Origin: Thiohalomonas sp.
GTDB taxonomy: Bacteria > Pseudomonadota > Gammaproteobacteria > GRL18
Direction of reading: 5' to 3'
Assembly (NCBI GenBank): GCA_023864145.1
Contig: JAIVER010000085.1
Location: forward strand, 1-5,942
Length of the DNA stretch: 5,942 nucleotides
The notes under the pieces are model-generated. The model was not told the DNA's origin. It made no database searches and saw only the letters and a program-made list of their open reading frames with translations. Below are positions 5,890 to 5,942 of the stretch, one piece after another. A program made the position numbers and the translations under genes. The stretch's first letter is position 1, and the number at the start of each line of letters is the position of its first letter.

Positions 5890-5942
5890 GAAGAAGATCA
5901 AAATTATCCAATGATGCAAATTACTCTCACAGCCCATGAAAA
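5866..5942 (+). CDS. Start of an unidentified gene, cut by the window end
   Basis: An open frame begins at the ATG that overlaps the glyA stop (ATGA, 5866-5869) and runs to the window edge: it starts [10 protein letters not shown] and continues through [13 protein letters not shown]. Other in-frame starts are ATG at 5872, 5911 and 5914. The four-base overlap is typical of translational coupling, which is the main support; there is no Shine-Dalgarno. From MQITLT onward it faintly recalls the opening of A-type iron-sulfur carrier proteins (IscA/SufA), but about 25 residues cannot settle this. nrdR, a frequent neighbour of glyA, starts differently (a Cys-rich zinc ribbon) and does not fit. Confidence 0.4.
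   Translation, partial: MKMLDFHREEDQNYPMMQITLTAHE

Overview
The window is an AT-rich (roughly 40% GC by eye) chromosomal segment. Every recognisable gene is a gammaproteobacterial housekeeping gene: EF-P, both enzymes of the EpmA/EpmB beta-lysylation pathway, a pyruvoyl-type phosphatidylserine decarboxylase, and serine hydroxymethyltransferase. The proteins resemble the E. coli versions over most of their length, which I judge from memory of those sequences and not from an alignment. This points to a gammaproteobacterium, but the genus is not resolvable here. No phage, plasmid, CRISPR or intact insertion sequence is visible.

Layout. Bases 1-525 hold no convincing gene. They contain a boxA-like motif on the minus strand (161-172) and, at about 280-458, a full-length palindromic element of about 179 bp with perfect 23-bp terminal inverted repeats. 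epmB follows on the minus strand (526-1515) and is divergent from efp (1643-2212) and epmA (2237-3247). These three genes form a complete module: EpmB makes (R)-beta-lysine, and EpmA attaches it to Lys34 of EF-P, which then relieves ribosome stalling at proline runs. epmA converges on psd (3521-4420, minus strand). The 273-bp gap between them is not simple spacer: it holds a nested, multi-arm RNA-like structure with two hairpins that display GGA in their loops, one matching the CsrA/RsmA consensus. psd is divergent from glyA (4568-5869). The glyA stop codon lies in a 10-bp hairpin and overlaps (ATGA) the start of an open frame that runs off the window.

The genes are ordinary. The interest is in the intergenic DNA: (1) the palindrome downstream of epmB, whose mismatches are strongly biased so that only the minus-strand RNA folds well; (2) the GGA-loop element in the efp-epmA 3' region, which could act as a CsrA-binding 3'UTR or decoy; (3) the hairpin over the glyA stop / next-gene start.
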